From the NCBI RefSeq assembly GCF_000015865.1, contig NC_009012.1, positions 2,535,081 through 2,599,080 on the forward strand: a stretch of 64,000 bases of DNA. Direction: 5' to 3'. The notes under the pieces were generated by a model. It worked only from the letters and a program-made list of their open reading frames with translations. It made no database searches and was not told the origin of the DNA. The first letter of the stretch is position 1, and each line of letters opens with the position of its first letter. The DNA comes from Acetivibrio thermocellus ATCC 27405 (GTDB lineage Bacteria > Bacillota > Clostridia > Acetivibrionales > Acetivibrionaceae). Shown here piece after piece: positions 30,783 through 39,796 of this stretch. The translations under genes and the position numbers were made by a program.

Positions 30783-32175
30783 GTTATAGTCTCAAGTAGT
30801 GGTGTAAATTTCGTGGAGGCTAATTGACAAAAGTAACCACGATATGATTTCTACTTTATTAGGGAAACAAAACAAAACAAATAAAGTAGAGGAGGTCATA
30901 CCGTGGCTACTAATAATAGAATGGCACTTTTAGAACAACTTAGCAAGTATGTTGTTGAAAAAGATAAAGATTTTTTAAAAGAAGCATTAACATTACTCAT
31001 TAATGCCCTAATGGATGCGGAAGTTACATCAATAATAGGTGCTGAAAAGTATGAAAGAAATAATAATAGAAACAACTATCGCAATGGATATCGTCTAAGA
31101 GAATGGGATACTCGAGTAGGAACATTACAGTTAAGCATTCCCAAGTTACGTCACGGAAGTTATTTTCCAAGTCTTTTAGAACCGAGGAAAATGTCAGAGA
31201 AAGCATTATTGAATGTAGTTCAGGAAGCCTATGTTCATGGAGTAAGTACCAGGAAGGTGGATGAACTTGTAGAAGCTCTTGGAATGAAAGGGATTGATAA
31301 AAGCGAAGTATCAAGAATCAGTAAGTAACTGGATGAATTTGTAGAAGAATTTAAAAACCGTAGACTGGAAGGAGAATATCCTTACCTTTGGCTTGATGCC
31401 ACTTTCCCCAAGGTTCGGGAAGGAGGCAGGGTATGCAGTATGGCACTAGTTATAGCAGTAGGAGTTAATCAACAAGGTGAACGGGAAATATTAGGTTTTG
31501 ATGTAGGGATGAGTGAAGACGGGGCTTTTTGGGAGGAGTTTTTAAGAAGGCTGGTAGCAAGGGTCTAAAAGGTGTAAGGCTTGTAATCAGTGATGCACAT
31601 GAAGGGCTGAAGGCTGCAATAAAGAAGATTTTAACGGGAAGTGCATGGCAAAGATGCCGTGTACATTTTATGAGAAACGTATTAAGCCAGGTACCAAAGC
31701 ATTATCAGGGAATGGTATCATCGATAATACGGACAATATTTGCCCAGAATGATCAGGAATCTGCGAGGGAACAGTTAAGGCATGTAGTAGATGAGCTTAA
31801 AAATCGTTTTCCAAAAGCAATGAAAATTCTTGAAGAAGCAGAAGAAGAAATCCTGGCATATATGGCTTTTCCCCGTGAGCATTGGGCACAGATACACTCC
31901 ACCAATCCTCTTGAGAGACTTAACCGGGAAATTCGCCGTCGAACGGATGTTGTTTGCATATTTCCAAATCGTGAGGCGGTAATCCGATTGGTAGGAGCAA
32001 TGCTCATGGAACAAAATGATGAATGGAAAGTAGGGCGGCGCTATTTCAGTCTGGAATCAATGTCAAAGATTACATCGATAAATGAATTTACATTGACACC
32101 AGTAGCTTTATTACATAAATGAGGTGAAAAAATGATAAAGTAGAAATCATTTTACACCACTTGACAAGACACTAT
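30783..32175 (+). mobile_element. IS256-family insertion sequence, decayed
   Basis: About 1.39 kb between two copies of CCAACATTG (30774-30782 and 32176-32184), a 9-bp target duplication normal for IS256. The imperfect inverted ends share AGTGGTGTAAA (30798-30808 and its complement at 32150-32160) close to ATAGT termini. The only gene inside is broken, so the element can move only if a transposase is supplied in trans. Confidence 0.82.
30903..32122 (+). pseudogene. IS256-family transposase with a stop codon and a frameshift
   Basis: A mutator-type transposase of about 405 codons. Residues 1-141 are open (DAEVTSIIGAEKYER, RNGYRLREWDTRVGTL), then TAA at 31326-31328 replaces the usual GAA/CAA in SRISK-x-LDEFVEEF. 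The frame resumes through YLWLDATFPKVREGG (first catalytic Asp) and is broken again at about 31560, where one G appears to be missing from LVARGLKGVRL. The last part, from 31565, holds VISDAHEGLKAAI (second Asp) and EHWAQIHSTNPLERLNREI (catalytic Glu region). A clear dead transposase. A GGAGG site precedes the GTG at 30903. Confidence 0.92.
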
Positions 32176-32332
32176 CCAACATTGATTTCAGAACCTGTAT
32201 TCCAACAACACATCTTTTATTATAATTTTTATACAGTTATTATATTTTTTATAGAATTTAAAGCCAATCGCATCCATTAACTGAATTATTTTGCTAAATA
32301 CAATATCCTTTGTCTGATATGTGTCCAAATAA

Positions 32333-32376
32333 AAATAAGATTATAAGAAATAGCATTTTTCTTATAATCTTATTTC
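32333..32376. terminator. Strong hairpin, probable terminator
   Basis: AAATAAGATTATAAGAAA pairs perfectly with TTTCTTATAATCTTATTT across a short loop; 18 bp. AT-rich with T-runs on both strands. Lies between the IS256 right flank and the DUF4353-like gene, about 120 bases after that gene's stop. Confidence 0.65.
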
Positions 32377-32497
32377 AATAATATATCAAATACTTTAGCA
32401 CTTACCTTTTCACTTTCAAAAATCAATTATACTATGTCTGACCAAGTTTCCCTGCCAAAGACTTATATTCCGCCTTTCAAGCCCGGAGCCATTACTT

Positions 32498-33358
32498 TTA
32501 TTCCTCCAGCTTACCAAGACAGCCTTCAGCTATATTCAAAACACCCTCACACTTTACATCTTTGCCCCCGACACTTACTTTAACATCCGCATTGTTAATG
32601 CTCACACTTCTAACACTGTCTATTGCATCATCTTTTGCCCTGATTTTTATCGTACCTCCGGTTATATTTACATATCCTTTGTGAGGCTCCTCCGTATTTT
32701 CCACCTTAATCCCATCGGCCTCTGCCGTAATATCAATATTTCCACCGCTTATTGTCACACTGTCATTACCTTTCAGACCGTTATTAAAAGCTTTGACGGT
32801 AATATTTCCACCTGTTATTTTCAAATCATTGCTTGTACCGATACCATTGTTAAAATTGGCGTTAACTGTCAAATTCCCATTACCCTTTATAGTAATATCA
32901 TCTCTACTGTAAATACATGCATTTGGTTTGTTATCCTGAGGATCCTCAAATTCATAGAATTCAGCATCCGTCAAAACATTGTCTTTACCGTCCGCCAACT
33001 CAATTTTTACCTTTTCGGCGCTCTTTATGTATATTGGAGCTGATTTTGTATTTGTAATGTTTACCCCATCGAGTACCAAAACAGCTTCAAATTCTTTGCC
33101 AATATCGACCAATATTTGGCCGTCGTTCCATGTTCCACTAAACGTATACATCCCTGGCTTCGTGATTTTTACTTCCCTTTCACTAACACTTAATCCGTCA
33201 ACATTGTCTGCATTAACTTTATCATTATCAAATACTATTTTTGCATTAACATCTCCCGTGGAAACTCCACTTGGCTGCACTGCCCCTTTGCCCCCACATC
33301 CTGTTAATGCCAAAGTTGTTAAAATGCTTGCTGCTAATATAAGTTTTTTAATTGACAC
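32498..33358 (-). CDS. DUF4353-type carbohydrate-binding lipoprotein
   Basis: A 286-aa lipoprotein (lipobox LTGC, Cys21) made almost wholly of a right-handed beta-helix-like repeat domain: phrases such as YIKSAEKVKIELADGKDNVL, DDITIKGNGNLTVNANFNNG, DSVTISGGNIDITAEADGIK and INITGGTIKI-like turns. This is the carbohydrate-binding domain (DUF4353/Cthe-type) usually encoded next to CotH-like kinases, as it is here (52 bases downstream of the cotH gene). It is probably exposed at the cell or spore surface. The family's biochemical ligand is not well established. It appears intact and shares an operon with the gene upstream. Confidence 0.8.
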   Translation of the reverse strand: MSIKKLILAASILTTLALTGCGGKGAVQPSGVSTGDVNAKIVFDNDKVNADNVDGLSVSEREVKITKPGMYTFSGTWNDGQILVDIGKEFEAVLVLDGVNITNTKSAPIYIKSAEKVKIELADGKDNVLTDAEFYEFEDPQDNKPNACIYSRDDITIKGNGNLTVNANFNNGIGTSNDLKITGGNITVKAFNNGLKGNDSVTISGGNIDITAEADGIKVENTEEPHKGYVNITGGTIKIRAKDDAIDSVRSVSINNADVKVSVGGKDVKCEGVLNIAEGCLGKLEE

Positions 33359-33409
33359 TTACTCCAACTCCCCTTCAGTATTTTATTATAGATTTTTTAT
33401 ATAGTATCT

Positions 33410-35803
33410 TTATATTTTTTTGAATACTGCCTCAATGCTGCAATCCCGGTCGTCAAAGAGTTTGACGGATATTGTTTGAGAATTCTTGTCCCCCACAATT
33501 TCCGCCCCCTCTATCTTCCAACCGGCAAATGCATAGCCTTCTTTAGGAATCGCAGTTACAGTTATTTCATAATCCGTATAATACTTGCCGGTCCATTTAC
33601 TGTTCGTAATGTTGTCAGGCAAGGTGTTTAACTTAATAGTGCCTTGTTCAGGATTACTAATGTTTAGCGTGACGTTGGTCAGCTTGCCTTTTAATTTGAA
33701 GAATTCAGCCATGTATTTGGTGATATAATCAAATCTGTTTTCAAAGAATATAATCATTGATTCATCAGGATTATCTGTTACTTTATATAGTTTTTCTATT
33801 ACCAAGTCTTTATTAAAATTATAGTTTGCCAGATCCATAAATGTTTTGACAAATTGTTTGCAAAACTCTTCATTTTTGATCAGGTTAGCTATAAAAGGAT
33901 CTTGATAATACTTAGCAAATGCATTAAAATCGTAGAAATAAATTACGTTATTCATATAACTTTTTATGCAATTATCCATATCAAATAGCATCCATCTCCA
34001 CTTACCGTCTTCATAGGGTTTACCAGACTTCGTATTTGCCCTCCATAGCTGAATATTTTGTCTATATGAAAAATCAACATTACCCAAATATATCTGAATA
34101 CAGTATAAATCAATTAAGCTTTTAATATCAATTTGTTCACATACATAATTATAGTTTTCTTCTACTGACAGGTCATAATTCGCCATAAATGATAATAAAT
34201 TTTTGTAATCATCAAAGCAAGTCTGTTCTCCTGATTCAAGCATATCATTTTTTATTATACTAACGTTATCTTTATCTACACCAAAATGTTCTTCAATATA
34301 ATGAGTAGAATATCTTTCCAATATCTGATATTCACCCCAGTATTCCCCGTCTATAAAAAGTGAACATGGTTTAGCTAGTTGCGTGGATATATTACGATCA
34401 GCAACCAAGCTTTGCAAAAATCCTTCTTTATAATCACAAGCACGTAAAATAAACGATTTTTGAAAAGATATTTCATCAAATAAGGGAGTTAATAATCCGC
34501 TTTGACCATCATAAAATTTTCTGGCAAATACATTAAAACTTTTAAATTGTAATTTCCTAGTGTAATTACCGCGTATTCTTATACCAAGCATTTGTTGTAA
34601 AGCTAAATTTCCTTTCTCAAAATAAAAGATTTCAGCAGGTCTTTCCCAAAGAAAGCCTCTTTTCCCCCAATTTGGTAACGGTTCTTCTCCTGCTTTCCCA
34701 CTGAGTTCCCATTGTTTGTACTCTCTTCCTTTAACATAAATGCCTTTTTCGTCATCAAATAAATTAGCCGGGTCCGTAACCAAGGAAACAACATTAGTGT
34801 TCTTATATTTATCCAATCCTACAAAATAGCTCTTAGTAACAATCTCACTACAATTCCCGTTTTTATCATATGCAACCGCTCTCACAATAGTTGCTTTATC
34901 AACTAACTCTTCGGGAAATTTTTCCTTCTGGGTAGTTGTATCCCTCTTAAGTCGATAAACATTCTCATTGGGAGTTGCATCTTTAATTAAAATCGGTCCT
35001 TCATACTTTATTGAATTCATATTAGGATCCGTGCTGTCAAGCGTATAATAAATCTCCGTACCCGGTTCGGCTGTTAATGTCAACATAAATGGTTCACTGT
35101 AAAACCCTGAGTCAGCCGAAAACACAGGAGGCTGAACAGCAATAAATTCCCTATTCTCCTCCATAGGAGTTCCTTTGGTAATTTTATAAGTGACTGTATT
35201 ATTAACTTCGAATCTGCTGTAAGATTCATCACCGTTCAATTCCGGATAGGTCACTTTGTCTATGATTTTTCCATTGGGAAGTGTGAGAAATACAGATTCA
35301 CCTTGTGAAGTCAGCTTGAAATTTGCATATATTCTATCTGTCTCGGAGCTTTCTATAACTTCATCGCCCACTGCATAAACAAGCAAGTATTCCTTTGGCT
35401 TGATCTCAACATCCCCAAAAGTATATCTAAACAAATCAGTTTTCTTATCCGACAGGCCAAACCCCATCAAGTTAATAACTCTATCCGTTGGATTGTATAA
35501 TTCTATCCAATCATAACAATCTCCATTTTCATCAGGCAAAAAACTGTTATTAACGCTGCACACTTCATTAATTACGATATTAGGCAGTAAATAGCTTGTC
35601 GGTTCAACATAATCATCCATCTTTACCTTACCGCAATGTTTGCACACATATATCGTGTAACCATATTCTTTTTCCGTAGCATCCACAGTTTGGTATTCTT
35701 CAAACTGATGTATGCTGGAATTAAGATAAAGCCCCCCCGTAAAGAAAGCAACCGATATCAACAAAGAAAATACAATAGTAACAATCCTTCTCTTCGTAAC
35801 CAT
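33410..35803 (-). CDS. CotH-type kinase protein with lamin-tail domain
   Basis: A 797-aa exported protein. N-terminal membrane segment (about 8-26), a CxxC zinc knuckle (YVCKHCGKVK), a lamin-tail domain (about 72-195: IVINEVCSVNN, DWIELYNPTD), a chitobiase C-terminal-like Ig domain (PPVFSADSGFYSEPF, TEIYYTLDSTDPN), then the CotH domain (about 400-690: LGIRIRGNYTRK, LRACDYKEGF, WGEYQILERYS, RWMLFDMDNCI with the DMD metal site), and a bacterial-repeat tail (GYAFAGWKIEGAEI). CotH is an atypical protein kinase of spore coats; clostridial relatives are often associated with cellulosomes or the surface. It forms a two-gene operon with the DUF4353-like lipoprotein. Confidence 0.87.
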   Translation of the reverse strand: MVTKRRIVTIVFSLLISVAFFTGGLYLNSSIHQFEEYQTVDATEKEYGYTIYVCKHCGKVKMDDYVEPTSYLLPNIVINEVCSVNNSFLPDENGDCYDWIELYNPTDRVINLMGFGLSDKKTDLFRYTFGDVEIKPKEYLLVYAVGDEVIESSETDRIYANFKLTSQGESVFLTLPNGKIIDKVTYPELNGDESYSRFEVNNTVTYKITKGTPMEENREFIAVQPPVFSADSGFYSEPFMLTLTAEPGTEIYYTLDSTDPNMNSIKYEGPILIKDATPNENVYRLKRDTTTQKEKFPEELVDKATIVRAVAYDKNGNCSEIVTKSYFVGLDKYKNTNVVSLVTDPANLFDDEKGIYVKGREYKQWELSGKAGEEPLPNWGKRGFLWERPAEIFYFEKGNLALQQMLGIRIRGNYTRKLQFKSFNVFARKFYDGQSGLLTPLFDEISFQKSFILRACDYKEGFLQSLVADRNISTQLAKPCSLFIDGEYWGEYQILERYSTHYIEEHFGVDKDNVSIIKNDMLESGEQTCFDDYKNLLSFMANYDLSVEENYNYVCEQIDIKSLIDLYCIQIYLGNVDFSYRQNIQLWRANTKSGKPYEDGKWRWMLFDMDNCIKSYMNNVIYFYDFNAFAKYYQDPFIANLIKNEEFCKQFVKTFMDLANYNFNKDLVIEKLYKVTDNPDESMIIFFENRFDYITKYMAEFFKLKGKLTNVTLNISNPEQGTIKLNTLPDNITNSKWTGKYYTDYEITVTAIPKEGYAFAGWKIEGAEIVGDKNSQTISVKLFDDRDCSIEAVFKKI

Positions 35804-36114
35804 AAGGCCTATTGTTCAATAAAAAATGAACTCCCCTTTCTATTTTTATGGAACTCTTTATAATTATTATATTTTTATTTTGATTATATGTCAATTATTA
35901 CTAAGGCTGATTTATCGTAGATTCATTCAACTTTTCAATTATGTGTATATGTTTTATGTCTACTTTCGACTCTCGTAAGGACAATTTTGTGGGACTTATT
36001 TTCAATAAAATTGAGAAAAGTTTGGTTTTTGATTTTTATGAAAAGGTGATATAAATTGAAACAAAAAAATACGGGCAAAATCTGGAAAGACCTTACCCGT
36101 ACTTTTCAACAACT
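35804..36114. other. Intergenic region
   Basis: AT-rich, without a supportable gene. It includes the promoter region of the CotH operon and, at 36063-36106, a weak hairpin (ATACGGG ... CCCGTAC) with T-runs, which could terminate the leftward transcript from the agr-like region. Confidence 0.4.
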
Positions 36115-36321
36115 TTAATCAGGCTTTGCATTCTTAAAAAAATTTTCCTGCAGCATGTCGGGTTTTGCCGTATTGCTCTCAATGAAATTGGAATAAGACT
36201 TCGTATATTTATCAAGCACTTTTCTGTCTCTCTCCGTCAATTCCGTTGTCCCGTATTTTTCCTTTTTGTGCACAGCATCACATCCAATTATATATTTTCC
36301 TAGCTTTGCTTTGTCATGATG
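36115..36321 (-). pseudogene. Open fragment of unknown gene, no start codon
   Basis: A 68-codon frame ending in TAA at 36115 and preceded by an in-frame TGA, with no ATG/GTG/TTG near its beginning. It encodes a charged peptide (KLGKYIIGCDAVHKKEKYGT, then TELTERDRKVLDKYTKSYSN). The composition is protein-like and not a shadow of another gene, so it may be the 3' end of a lost gene. I do not recognise it. It does not resemble AgrB. Confidence 0.35.
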
Positions 36322-36438
36322 TCAAATTCTCAAAAAGCTTTGTTGTAATATTAAAATATGAAGAAAACAAATCTATTATACCAAAAAAGATGTGCATTTA
36401 ATGAAAATATATACATTTGGTGAAAGTTAAAGATTCAA

Positions 36439-36464
36439 AAAAAGCGCCTTGAATTCGGCGCTTT
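36439..36464 (-). terminator. Terminator-like hairpin after the agrD-like gene
   Basis: AAAAAGCGCC (36439-36448) pairs with GGCGCTTT (36457-36464) around a GAATTC-containing loop, with T residues on both strands. It would end the leftward transcript carrying the sensor-like and peptide genes. Confidence 0.65.
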
Positions 36465-36571
36465 ATAAATAAACTCATTTATGTATTTACGTCACTTTTC
36501 TAGTGATAAGACAGTGTACAAATCTTATCCCCTAAATAATTCTCTTCTCCATGAAGTCGTCCTTAAGGATG

Positions 36572-36694
36572 TTATTTTTTTAGTGCCTTAGGTGTCTTTG
36601 GTTGATAAAAGATGAAAAACGAAGCTGAGCTGGCCACCATGGATGCAATCACAAATAATACCGCAGAAATTGCACCTAACACTTTGTTTTTCAT
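36572..36694 (-). CDS. AgrD-like cyclic lactone autoinducer prepeptide with serine at the ring position
   Basis: A 40-aa peptide gene, ATG 36694, preceded by AGGGGG. The layout is that of AgrD: a Lys-bearing N-terminal amphipathic/hydrophobic leader (MKNKVLGAISAVLFVIASMV), a short core, and an acidic/proline C-terminal recognition tail. The core and tail read ASSASFFIF-YQPKTPKALKK. In AgrD the pattern is C-x4 followed by [DEY]-[EQ]-P-x-x-P; here S-F-F-I-F is followed by Y-Q-P-K-T-P, so serine replaces the ring cysteine. Serine-based lactone autoinducers are known in some staphylococci (S. intermedius group). It lies 92 bases after the AgrC-like gene on the same strand. No AgrB protease is encoded in this window. 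Confidence 0.7.
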   Translation of the reverse strand: MKNKVLGAISAVLFVIASMVASSASFFIFYQPKTPKALKK

Positions 36695-36785
36695 AAATAA
36701 CATCCCCCTATTTTTTTATTTAATAGAACAAACCCCTTCCAAGTTTGTCCTATTAGCCTTAGTTAATCTTCAGTTTAATCTTTGG

Positions 36786-37667
36786 TTAATCATTATCACT
36801 CACGATTTTATTGTCTATGTCGGCCTTCATGGAATCAAGGAACTTTTTAATTTCCTCGTACTGCTTTTCTTCAACAAGAGTTTTCATATAATCTATATTT
36901 TGAATAAATTCTCTTCCGTCGTATTTTCTCTTCAGTTCCTCTTCTTTCTGGATTATCTCTCCCATTTTAAACACGCTCTTCACAAGAATAACGGTAAAAA
37001 TGATGTTAACTAAAAAGCAAAGTATGGTAAGAACTTTATTGCTGAATGTTTCAAAAATAGTAATGTTGTTAAGGAACAGACTGTATACGATAAACAAATT
37101 CATACAACTAAACGACAACTGTAAAACCAAAAACTTAACCCGGCTGGTATATGGCTTGTCCTTTTGTCTATCCATTAAATAGCGAATATTTAAATCAAAT
37201 TTGTAAATAAAATAGCATATCAATATCATTACGGCAAAATATACTAATGCAGTTGCGACCGTCACTGTCTGGCTGCTGTCAAATTCTTCTCTTGTCCATC
37301 CAAACAAAAGCATCAATGAAATCGCTATCGTTGCCTGTGCAACCGTGAAAACTATTACCATAACCAATGAGCCGACGACCGCCTCAACAATATTCACTCT
37401 GTAAATCAAGAGCATGAGAACCAAGAAGCTTATTACCTGAATTGCCGGTACAAGTATGTTTTGTATTACAATTCGATCCGTCGACCCAAAGAGGTTTTGA
37501 ATAAAAACTTGACTTGCCCTAAACACAGCCGCCGCACTGACTGCCATAACTAACACATTATAAAACTTCGCTATTTTGGGCTTGCCCAAAATCAACCACG
37601 TGAACAAAGCCATCAAAAACTGTTCCGGCAACGAAACCGCACAAAAATATATAATTGAACTCGACAT
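36786..37667 (-). CDS. AgrC-like membrane sensor without kinase ATPase domain
   Basis: A 293-aa protein with about six or seven transmembrane helices (residues 1-230) in the arrangement of AgrC/ComD peptide receptors. After the last helix comes a coiled linker (MGEIIQKEEELKRKYDGREF) and a short helical pair (IQNIDYMKTLVEEKQYEEIK) that aligns with the dimerisation region of HPK10 kinases. At the place where the phosphorylated His-Asp would stand there is Arg-Glu (GREF). The protein ends there, with no N, G1 or G2 ATP-binding boxes, so it cannot be a kinase alone. The adjacent serine-AgrD gene suggests a peptide receptor, immunity or partner role. A GGGTTCC-complement RBS precedes ATG 37667. 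Confidence 0.68.
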   Translation of the reverse strand: MSSSIIYFCAVSLPEQFLMALFTWLILGKPKIAKFYNVLVMAVSAAAVFRASQVFIQNLFGSTDRIVIQNILVPAIQVISFLVLMLLIYRVNIVEAVVGSLVMVIVFTVAQATIAISLMLLFGWTREEFDSSQTVTVATALVYFAVMILICYFIYKFDLNIRYLMDRQKDKPYTSRVKFLVLQLSFSCMNLFIVYSLFLNNITIFETFSNKVLTILCFLVNIIFTVILVKSVFKMGEIIQKEEELKRKYDGREFIQNIDYMKTLVEEKQYEEIKKFLDSMKADIDNKIVSDND

Positions 37668-37839
37668 ATAGGAACCCTCTCATCTTCGCTAATTATAAAT
37701 TATCATACGATGCTCGACTTTTCAACTTACCTGCAAAATATTCACTTTTTTCGACTTATTTCTTGTGGCTTTTAATTCTAAAAGCAACATTTTGTTTCTT
37801 TTATAACCCTTTATTTTACATAACGTCCTGTTTAGACAT

Positions 37840-38556
37840 TTACAGACATGATGATACAAAATATTTAAAAATATTTAAAAAAGACAAATCTCTTTTCCAC
37901 ATATGTTCCGGATGCCACTGCACTCCCACGGCAAATTTGCAATTTTTATGTTCAATTGCTTCAATTATACCGTCTTCACTTGTGCCGGTTACAATAAAGT
38001 CCGGAGCCGGTTCTCTGACAGCCTGATGATGGAAGGAATTTACGGCTATTGATTCAGCGCCGTGGGCATTTCTTACTTTGGAGCCCGCTTTAAGCATGAC
38101 TTTATGTACAGGATACCACCTTGGAGCGTTTTGTGAATGTTTAATCAGCCGCTTCTCTTTATTCTGGGAATATATATCCTGGTACAGTGTTCCTCCAAGT
38201 GCCACATTCAAAACCTGTATACCTCTGCAAATTCCAAATATCGGTTTGTCTTTCGCCACTGCTTCTTTTGCTATAAAAAGCTCCATCTTGTCACGGTGGG
38301 GAGAAATTTCTCCGTTATAACTGTAATTCCACTCTCCCCAATGCACAGCATCCACATCCGGTCCTCCCGAAAGCAAAAATCCGTCAAACTCTTCAACCAT
38401 TTGGGACAACAAACCTTCATCCTCGGTAACGGGCAAAAGAACAGGCATCCCTCCTGACAGAATTATGGCTTCACAGTATATATTATTAATATACATTTTA
38501 TTCTCATTGTAGTCAAATGAGGGCGTTATTCCAATTACAGGTTCATTTCTTCCCAT
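37840..38556 (-). CDS. Gamma-glutamyl-GABA hydrolase family (peptidase C26) protein
   Basis: A 238-aa class I glutamine amidotransferase-like hydrolase of the PuuD type, which cleaves gamma-glutamyl amides. The nucleophile is C110 in FGICRGIQVLN, and the catalytic pair is H215 and E217 in GVQWHPEHM; LLSGGPDVDAVHWGE (61-75) is also family-typical. No neighbouring putrescine-degradation genes are present, so the true substrate may be another gamma-glutamyl compound. A single-gene leftward unit, 172 bases upstream of the agr-like genes' receptor. Confidence 0.88.
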   Translation of the reverse strand: MGRNEPVIGITPSFDYNENKMYINNIYCEAIILSGGMPVLLPVTEDEGLLSQMVEEFDGFLLSGGPDVDAVHWGEWNYSYNGEISPHRDKMELFIAKEAVAKDKPIFGICRGIQVLNVALGGTLYQDIYSQNKEKRLIKHSQNAPRWYPVHKVMLKAGSKVRNAHGAESIAVNSFHHQAVREPAPDFIVTGTSEDGIIEAIEHKNCKFAVGVQWHPEHMWKRDLSFLNIFKYFVSSCL

Positions 38557-38663
38557 GTGCTTTTTTACCTCCGTCTTGGCAGGGTTAACTTTGCGACAGC
38601 CATAGCAACAGCCACATCATATATTTATTATACGCCTTCTGTTTATATACCCTCAATGAAAAA

Positions 38664-38712
38664 AGCGTCTTTCAGTCAAGCAAGAAATCTCAACCCAAAG
38701 ACGCAGTTATAT
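38664..38712 (-). terminator. Hairpin terminator-like element
   Basis: GCGTCTTT (38665-38672) pairs with AAAGACGC (38697-38704); T-run TTTTTTCATT on the minus strand after the left arm. Located about 80 bases downstream of the STAS gene, which it would terminate. Confidence 0.6.
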
Positions 38713-38785
38713 TTTTAAAGCAACTCTTTCAAAATGCAAATAAACTCCTTTATTTTCCATTAATTATCATCTCAATATAGATTGT

Positions 38786-39121
38786 CTATACCTTGCTTAA
38801 AGCTTCAGCCTCTGTATCATAAATTTCTATAAATCTATTCAGCCTTGTAACCTCAAAAAGTTTTTCAATGTCCGGTGTAAGGTTGCACAATATCATTCTT
38901 CCCTTTTTCTCTTTAAACTTTTTATAAGTATCAATAATAATTCCCAAACCGGCACTGTTCATATATATTACTCCGTCCATACTGATTATGACCGTCTTAC
39001 CTTCATTTTCCCTTGCGAGATTATCCAACAAATCTTTAAACTCATTCTGAGTGGAAATCCTTATCTGCCCTGTAAGCTTTACAATTTTAACCCCGTCCAC
39101 CTCTTTTTTTTCAACCTTCAT
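38786..39121 (-). CDS. STAS-domain anti-sigma factor antagonist
   Basis: A 111-aa SpoIIAA/RsbV-like protein. It has the STAS core with the phosphorylatable serine in DGVIYMNSAGLGIIIDTYK (Ser at about 57) and the usual GxIRISTQNEFKDLLD opening. In the unphosphorylated form such proteins bind an anti-sigma kinase and free its sigma factor; a PP2C phosphatase would reactivate it. A candidate phosphatase with a PAS domain lies only 1.8 kb away. AAGGAGG precedes ATG 39121. No anti-sigma kinase or sigma gene is adjacent. Confidence 0.9.
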   Translation of the reverse strand: MKVEKKEVDGVKIVKLTGQIRISTQNEFKDLLDNLARENEGKTVIISMDGVIYMNSAGLGIIIDTYKKFKEKKGRMILCNLTPDIEKLFEVTRLNRFIEIYDTEAEALSKV

Positions 39122-39595
39122 ACTTTAGCCTCCTTCAGGTTTTTTAATGATAAAGCTGCAAAGTATGGCGACCTTATATTAAATTTATTATCCCTATTGA
39201 TTATCGTCAAATTAAAATATTTTACAATCGTTTTCGCTTTATTTCTGAAAAAAATACTTGCAATTATTTCATAAAAACAGACGGTAAACAGACTACGAAG
39301 AATAGTTCTGACATATTTTACTCCGTTTGACAACTTTGGCAGTGAACAAAAATAAGAACGCTAAATCATATTATACATGAATCAAACTTCTATTTCAATA
39401 AAATAAAAATAAAACAAAATTTTATGGAAAATTGCACCTTAAATACTAAAGTAAAATATTTCTATGCCGATATTGTAAATGTAAACAAAAATTCTTCGTA
39501 CCAATTTTCTCGTATTGATTCGTATTAATTCTTCATACTAAAACTCCATACGAAAAATATACATAATATACTTTACAGTAGATGGGAGGAATAGT
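39122..39595. other. Intergenic region with TTCGTATT repeats
   Basis: No gene I can support. From about 39490 to 39555 several related words occur (TTCTTCGTACC, TCTCGTATTGATTCGTATTAATTC, CTCCATACGAAAA) in front of a small gene, which may be a regulatory site. The rest is AT-rich with no features. Confidence 0.35.
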
Positions 39596-39736
39596 ATGTT
39601 CTACATAGGAAAAAAAGTCAGGTATATCGATAATGACGCCGTTGTTTTAACCTGGCTGGAGGATGAGGTTTTACTTTTCATCGAAGAAAATTATGTCAAA
39701 TGGGTGGATAAATCACTTATTGACGTTGTACAATAG
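39596..39736 (+). CDS. Small hypothetical protein (46 aa)
   Basis: ATG 39596 has a near-ideal GGGAGGA site six bases upstream, and the frame ends at a TAG just before a strong terminator, so this looks like a real small gene. The product (MFYIGKKVRYIDNDAVVLTW, then ...LLFIEENYVKWVDKSLIDVV) is soluble, acidic and rich in aromatic residues, and looks like a small SH3/KOW-like beta barrel. I do not recognise the family. It stands convergent with rubredoxin. Confidence 0.65.
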   Translation: MFYIGKKVRYIDNDAVVLTWLEDEVLLFIEENYVKWVDKSLIDVVQ

Positions 39737-39760
39737 AACGTGTAAAGGTAACATGTTATA

Positions 39761-39790
39761 AAAAACGGGACTCTTTTGTGTCCCGTTTTT
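39761..39790. terminator. Bidirectional terminator
   Basis: A perfect 10-bp stem, AAAAACGGGA against TCCCGTTTTT, with a 10-base loop. It lies between the 46-aa gene and the convergent rubredoxin gene and has a T-run in both directions. Confidence 0.9.
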
Positions 39791-39796
39791 CAGTTT

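Noticed and set aside
36055-36117. 20-codon frame starting at TTG after AAGGTGATATAA (MKQKNTGKIWKDLTRTFQQL)
   Set aside because: Has a fair ribosome site, but it coincides with a hairpin and the end of another frame; no leader or family feature. Could be re-examined if transcript data exist.
37714-37757. Two AAGTCGA words (minus strand) upstream of the AgrC-like gene, resembling Spo0A boxes
   Set aside because: Each differs from the TGTCGAA consensus at a key base and spacing is not informative; recorded only.
39118-39333. 71-codon frame on the minus strand overlapping the STAS start
   Set aside because: Sequence is Ile/Asn/Phe-rich with AT-driven composition, no ribosome binding site, and its end is simply the STAS gene's own RBS region.
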